A DNA stretch of 64,000 bases, taken from NCBI GenBank assembly GCA_030035585.1, contig CM057460.1:130060714-130124713 (forward strand). The letters are read 5' to 3'. Position numbers and translations under genes: made by a program. Positions within the stretch are counted from its first letter, which is position 1. Each line of letters begins with the position of its first letter. This DNA comes from Dugong dugon. Taxonomy: Eukaryota > Chordata > Mammalia > Sirenia > Dugongidae. This document shows, in pieces, positions 58,871-64,000 of this stretch. The notes under the pieces were generated by a model, which saw only the letters and a program-made list of their open reading frames with translations, ran no database searches and was not told the origin of the DNA.

Positions 58871-59117
58871 CCTGCAATCTGCCTTCTCATGACTTTATCC
58901 CCATCACTTTTTTATCCAGAATATCCAAGCCTAAAGAATAAGGAAAAGGTTAAGATATGCAGAATAAAGAAGCTAGAGGAAATACGATAGCTCAGGCATC
59001 TTGCTTCTAGCTTTAAAAGGCTGGAAGTCAGTCACTCTTGCAGCCGTAGTGGAATCAGAAAACAAAATCATAAGGCTGCTTCAGCAAGGAGCATGGAGTA
59101 CAGCCAAGAGTGTGAAT

Positions 59118-59310
59118 AAGCTTCGGAGCCAGTTAGATGGGACCTGGATACCCAACTCTGTTACTTGCTCCTTACCTCTACCTCCTCATCTGTTAAAAGC
59201 AAACAGTATCAATTTCAGAAGGTTGTTTCGAGAAGTAAATAAGATACCATATATAATATATCTAGGCCAGGTAGGTATCTGGTATATGGTCAGTACTTAA
59301 TGCATGCAGT
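59118..59310 (+). mobile_element. MIR SINE
   Basis: CTTCGGAGCCAGTTAGATGG, ACTCTGTTACTTGCTCC and CCTCATCTGTTAAAAG follow MIR in order. The 99-codon frame at 59001-59300 overlaps it and is not a gene. Confidence 0.75.
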
Positions 59311-59794
59311 TCATTATAATTCTTACAACTCCATACTTCTTTGGAAAGAATGCCTTTGAGAGAGAGAAAATTCTGTCTCGGGGTCTATTTACATCAAAGT
59401 TTTTATGCATGATCTCTCTGGTGTTTCCCTCCCCTATACAGATAAAAAATACACTGTAATTCGACATTATTCCATTATTCTTAGGATCAATGATTTGCAA
59501 GTGGCTTCTAACTCTTGTCCTCAGGCTCCTAGCAATACCCACGAAAGACATAAAAGCATAATTAAAGATGCCTGAAATCTTTTCTGGAATGAGGTCCTAA
59601 CTCTTTTCTAAGGTTTTCACCAGTGACTCACCATCCAATTTGTATTTTTTATAAAACAGAATGTAAATCATGATAGCTAAAAGCCATTTCTAAAATACAA
59701 ACCACCATATAAATGTAAAAATGCTACACTGGCTAGCTCATGCGTTGTAGTGCTTTAGGCCCAAACTCCATAACATATCTTATTTGGCTCTTCC
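59311..59794. other. Unique intronic sequence
   Basis: No recognised repeats or exons. Confidence 0.4.
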
Positions 59795-60125
59795 TGGGAC
59801 AACCACCACATTCTCTGCAGCCTTGCCTCTCACCATTCCTTCCTCCTGCTAAACTCTCCAAATACACTATACTCTCTACTGTACGTGCTGTTCCCTCTGC
59901 CAGGAATACACTTTTCCCTCTCTCCACCTGCCCCCCAGTCTCTGCTCTAATTAATCCTAAACATTAGGATTTATTTTAATAAAAATATTTAATCCTTCAG
60001 GCTCAGTTTAGATGTCACTTCCTTCCAGAAGCCCTCCTGGCCCTCTCCTCACCTCCACTCCAATCTATTTGGGGTTAGGTGTCCTTCTTAAGTATTTCCA
60101 TAACACCCTGTACTTCCCACATCTG
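59795..60125 (+). mobile_element. L2 LINE fragment
   Basis: GTTCCCTCTGCCAGGAATAC, TCAGTTTAGATGTCACTTCC and AGAAGCCCTCCTGGCCC are typical L2 ORF2-to-3' phrases. Confidence 0.82.
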
Positions 60126-60554
60126 AGAAAGAAGCCAGTACTATGAAATCCAACAAGAAAAAGCCAACATACATACGAGAATAACGTACATACTACATCT
60201 GATATCCCTATGGAATTAAAGACTCGAGTAAAATCTCTGAAACAGTAATAACTTGGACAACATGTATCCTCTCATTTTCTGAGTCTTACTCCCATGACCT
60301 CTTAATTTCAAAAACTGCTAAAGGATATCAAATACATATAAAACGTGTTTAAACCTTCCCATTCCAATTTCACATAATTTAGATTTTTTAATTACCAAAA
60401 TGATTCTTAACCTGATCAAACTTATTTTATGAAGCATTTTTAAGTTAAAAAAATCCAAGAGACTCTTTTTTCCATTTTCTTCAGTATTTCAAAAATTCAA
60501 TTTTTTCAAACTCTTCTGATCACAACCCACAGTAAGAAATACATCCTGTATTAC

Positions 60555-60612
60555 ACTTATATGTACGTATGTGTGCAGATGCATGTGTATACATATACAC
60601 ACATATACACCT
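60555..60612. repeat. TG/TA-rich simple repeat
   Basis: Alternating purine-pyrimidine stretch (GTACGTATGTGTG; ACATATACACACATATACAC). Confidence 0.7.
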
Positions 60613-60764
60613 GAAAAGTTTCACCATATACAGTATATTTTGCTATTTTCTTTTGATGCTAGTTAAGACCCATTAAATTGATTTCTTGACCCACTGTGGT
60701 TCATCACCTATATTTTGAAAAAAATTGCCCTAAATCATTAGACTTTTAATCTGAGAGCTCCCTA

Positions 60765-61115
60765 ATCAAATGGATGTGCCATTTTCTACTAGATCATGAG
60801 CTCCTGGAGAGTTGGGGCCATCTCTTATTCACCTTCATATGTCATATTTATCTGCATATCATAGTACTTGTAAGTAAATCCGCTGCTGTCAAGTCAATTC
60901 CAACTCACAGTGACCCTAGAAGACAGGGAAGAACTGCCCCCATAGGGTTTCCAAGGCTGTAAATCTTTACAGAAGCAGACTGCCACGTTTCTCCTGTGGA
61001 GTGGCTGGGAGTTCAAACCACCAACATTCTGGTTAGCAGCTGAGCACTTTAACCACTATGTCACCAGGGCTTGCTCCATTATATCTGTAAGTAGGTTCTC
61101 CAAAAATATTTGTAG
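60765..61115 (+). mobile_element. L2 3' end interrupted by a SINE
   Basis: GATCATGAGCTCCTGGAGAG precedes, and AATATTTGTAGAACGA follows, a minus-strand SINE. Together they are the L2 3' terminus. Confidence 0.68.
60880..61072 (-). mobile_element. AfroSINE
   Basis: Plus strand runs from CGCTGCTGTCAAGTCAATTC to ACTATGTCACCAGGGC. Near complete, nested in L2. Confidence 0.92.
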
Positions 61116-61973
61116 AACGAAGGGATTTTGTCAATTCATTCAATGAATATTTTGCACACCAACCATGTTCCATGATTCTAACCTTTTTATTTCCTCTCAA
61201 ATAGTTGCTAATAACACATATTCTGAGATCAACCAAAATTCTGTTTTTATCTGAAAAAAAAAAAAATTTAATTTGTAATGTTTAGAAATGGAGGATAGTA
61301 AGGGAGCCAAGAGGTAAATGGGATATAACCAGGTTTTGCAACAAGACACACAGAAAGGAAAGAATTTATAGAATCTATACCTTATAATAATAAATTACAA
61401 ATTTAGCTTTTTTAAAGAACATTCCATTCATGCTTAAGAAATGTTGTTGTGTTTCCAATGAGTAAGATTCTCCCTAGAAGTTAAATTGAGTGTGTATTTC
61501 CTGAATAAAACCAATTTCTAGAATTCCTTAGGCTGTGACAATTACAGTAATATAATAAATGAAAACTGTTTAAGTAAATGGCCAAATAATTGTGACTTAC
61601 TGATCACACACATTTAAGAATGCACTTTAAAAATTATTATGATCAGAAATGTATAAAAGGTCACCCAGGGATCTACTGAAACTTTAACAGCCTGATGAAA
61701 TAAAACATAGAGAGTTATCAATTATTTTACATTTTATTGATAACACCTAAATATTTTTCATATTTCTAAAACTGTATTTTACTTAATTAAAGTAAATAAA
61801 ATACATGGCACAATAAAAGAGGAAAGAGCTTTTAAAAGGTAGTATATTTCACTAGAAATAAGTGCAGAAATGTTGGGATGAATTATAACCCTAAAGTATT
61901 AACTGAATGTAAGTACAAACAAGCTAAAATCCAACACATCATATTTATTTTTAAAAGAGAAAATCTATGAATC
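61116..61973. other. Unique AT-rich intronic sequence
   Basis: No recognised repeats or exons. Confidence 0.45.
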
Positions 61974-61984
61974 TTTGCTGAGCA

Positions 61985-62311
61985 TTGTTGGTGTTGTCAG
62001 CTGCTATCGAGTCATCCCTGACTCATGGCAACCCCTTGCACAATCTAACTGAATGCTGCCAGGTTCTGCACTATCCCTATGATCGGTTGCTGGTAGGACC
62101 ATTTCACCAGCTGATTTTCAAAAGTATATCTTTTCTCCTATTCTGCCTTAGTCTGGAAGCTCCGTTGAAACCTGTTCAGTATCACAGCAACATGTAAGCC
62201 TCCACTGACAGACAGGTGGTAGCTGTGAGTGAGGTGCACTGGCCAGGAATTGAAACTGGGTCTCTCGCATGGAAGGCGGGAATTCCACCAATGAAAAACT
62301 AATATCCCCAC
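61985..62311 (-). mobile_element. tRNA-Gly-headed SINE with RTE-like body, full length
   Basis: The minus-strand reading starts with a tRNA-Gly-like head (62292-62237; A and B boxes recognisable). It continues through RTE-leader sequence (GAGCTTCCAGACTAAGGCAG on the minus strand) and ends in the RTE-type 3' tail. It is flanked by TTTGCTGAGCA (61974-61984) and TTTGCTCAGCA (62312-62322), an 11-bp duplication with one change. Distinct from the GGAGCCCTGGTGG-headed AfroSINEs. Confidence 0.87.
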
Positions 62312-62518
62312 TTTGCTCAGCACAGAAGATTAGTTAACTAAAATTTATTTATTTATAAAATAACCAGTTCTGAATAGACTAAAACTACATGGTAAAGCTA
62401 GCATGAAAATTTAGCCTTGGATTTATATTTGAAACACTATTCTTTCGGCATCCTATTGAGACCGCTCCATAAAAATTTCAAATGTTATTCTCTAATCCCT
62501 TTAAATAACTTGTTTAAA

Positions 62519-64000
62519 TGAGAGAATGAAACACATCTTACCAAAACCTTCAGAACACAGCAAATGTACTGCTTAAAAGTCCATTTATAGCAAAAAATGC
62601 ACACATCAAAATAGAAGGGCCAAAATCAAAACATTAACCCTACAACTTAAACAAACAGAAAGAGAAAAGCAAAAGAAGCCCTCAGGCACCAGAAGAAATG
62701 AAATAATAAAGATTAGAGCAGAAATAAATGAAATAGAAAAACAGTTGAAAGAATCAAAAAAACCAAAAGCTTGTTCTCTGAAAAAATCAGCAAACCATTG
62801 GCCAATCTGACAAAAGAAAAACAGGAAAGGAAGCAAATAATCCAAATAAGAAATGAGATGGGTGATACCACAACAGACCTGTGATGGTTGGGATTGTATA
62901 TCAACTTGGTTGGGCCATGACTCTCATTGTTTTGGCTGCTGTGGGATGTTGTGGTCACTTCCCTGTTGAGATCTGATGTGTGATCACCACCATGATGGGA
63001 TGTGCTATGAGTGGCCAATCGGCTGAAGGGGAGTTTTCTCGGGCATGTGGCCTTCATGGAGTGTGGGCAGACGTTCTGGCAGGGCTCGGGGGCTTTTGCT
63101 TGTTCTGGATCCGTCAGCTGGCTCCGGTTCATCTGACCTCCAGTTCTTGGGACTTGAGCTAGCAGCTTACCTGTAGTCTTGCCTGCCTATGTTGGGATTC
63201 ATCGATCTTCACAGCCTGGGAGCAACACCCCTGCTTGCCAATCTGCCAATCTTGGGTTCACCAGTCCCTGCGGCTATGTGAATCAGGAGAAGCCTCTATC
63301 CTGACCCACAGACATAGGACTTTACGGCCTCTACAACTGTGTGAGCCATTTTCTTGATATAAATCTTTCTCTCTATGCATACTTATACACTTCACCAGTT
63401 TTGCTTCTCTAGACAACCCGGCCTAAAAAAAGACCCATCTGAAATAAAAAAGATCATAACAGAATACTATGAAACACTGTACCCTAACAAACTTGAAAAC
63501 CTAGAAGAAATGGACAAATTTCTAGAAACATACTACCTACCTAAACTAACACAAACTGAGGTAGAAAAAGTAAACAGATCCATAACAAAAGAAGAGAGTG
63601 AAAAAGTAATAAAAAAAAAACTCCCAACAAAAAAAAAGCCCCGGCCTGGATGGCCTCACTGGAGAACTCTGCCAAACTTTCAGAGAAGAGCTAACACCAG
63701 TACTATTCAAGCAATTTCAGAGCACAGAAAAGGAAGGAATACTCCCAACCTCATTCTATGAAGCCAGCATGACCCTGAACCCAAAGCCAGGCAAACACAC
63801 CACAAAAAAAACAGAACTATAGACCAATTTCCCTCATGAATGAAGACACAAAAGTTCTCAACAAAATTCTAGCCAATACAATTCAATAGCATCTCAAAAG
63901 AAAATAATACATCATGACCAAAAAAGCTGGATTCATACCAGGTACACAGGGAAGGTTCAATATTAGAAAATCCATCAGTGTAATCCACCACATAAATAAA
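62519..64000 (+). mobile_element. L1 ORF2 fragment, interrupted by a solo LTR, runs off the edge
   Basis: Parallel to 33235-34140 of the other L1 (endonuclease-RT linker, then [21 protein letters not shown] after the LTR). Frameshifts at several places. It is more diverged than the copy at 32921. Confidence 0.88.
62880..63430 (+). mobile_element. Solo ERV-L LTR with 5-bp TSD
   Basis: Starts TGTGATGGTTGGGATTGTAT and ends near CCCGGCCTAAAAAA. It is flanked by AGACC at 62875-62879 and 63431-63435. Nested in L1. The ORF at 63375-63761 starts in the LTR and reads into L1 by chance. Confidence 0.9.

Larger units (their letters stand above)
22037..64000 (-). other. DTWD2: DTWD2 intron 1 (continues beyond window)
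   Basis: Upstream (in gene sense) of exon 2 there is no GC-rich segment that could be DTWD2 exon 1, so the rest of the window appears to be first intron, at least 42 kb. Nearly half is identifiable transposons. The assignment assumes the gene runs through the right edge. Confidence 0.75.

Noticed and set aside
62237-62292. Possible tRNA-Gly gene on the minus strand
   Set aside because: Same SINE head, flanked by an 11-bp target duplication around the whole SINE.
63375-63761. 128-codon open frame
   Set aside because: It starts in the end of a solo LTR and runs into L1 ORF2 across the insertion junction; a chance fusion.

Overview
This window is mammalian nuclear DNA, most likely from an elephant or another afrotherian. 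It is AT-rich, has no CpG island, and is full of retrotransposons. Three dispersed families point to Afrotheria: a tRNA-headed SINE with the 'GGAGCCCTGGTGG' head (called AfroSINE-type below), an RTE/BovB-like LINE whose 3' end resembles the SINE tail, and ERV-L LTRs beginning TGTGATGG. The family names and the species call come from memory of repeat families, not from a database search.

The host gene is DTWD2 (a DTW-domain tRNA-uridine aminocarboxypropyltransferase) on the minus strand. Two coding exons can be read with good splice signals and compatible phases: 21946-22036 (called exon 2) and 5882-5976 (exon 3). Joined, they read through the Cys-rich motif and on into the DTW domain. Exon 1 must lie beyond position 64000 and the exon with the DxTW motif before position 1. 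The window is therefore part of intron 3 (1-5881), all of intron 2 (5977-21945) and at least 42 kb of intron 1 (22037-64000). A second open, well-bounded segment at 24720-24902 (minus) has exactly the phase needed to splice into exon 2; it is a candidate cassette exon or a chance one.

Layout. 1-5.5 kb: L1 3' end, a 2.7-kb RTE copy with endonuclease and RT remains, an old L1 split by two SINEs. 5.9 kb: exon 3. 7-13 kb: MaLR-type LTR, then an L1 array with a solo LTR (TSD ATAAC) and a younger L1 (11-bp TSD), then an ERV-L LTR unit. 13-20 kb: mostly unique intron with SINEs, a MIR and a pogo/Tigger-like fossil. 20.2-21.5 kb: RTE. 21.9 kb: exon 2. 22.8-23.2 kb: a possible MITE-like element holding an LTR scrap. 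26-29 kb: ERV-L RNase H-like fossil and old L1. 29.3-31.7 kb: RTE-related SINE facing an RTE copy that is split by two LTRs. 31.9-37.4 kb: two L1s, the second a 4.5-kb insertion with long TSDs. 39.25-44.16 kb: a two-LTR ERV-L provirus with perfect 5-bp TSDs, inserted in an L2 that also took a 571-bp RTE-derived insertion. 45-64 kb: unique intron with L2, MIR, L1 and SINE pieces, an inverted second copy of the 12-kb LTR unit, and an L1 at the right edge interrupted by a solo LTR.

No RNA gene, CRISPR array or bacterial-type operon was seen. No coding sequence other than DTWD2 exons and broken transposon or retroviral genes could be supported.
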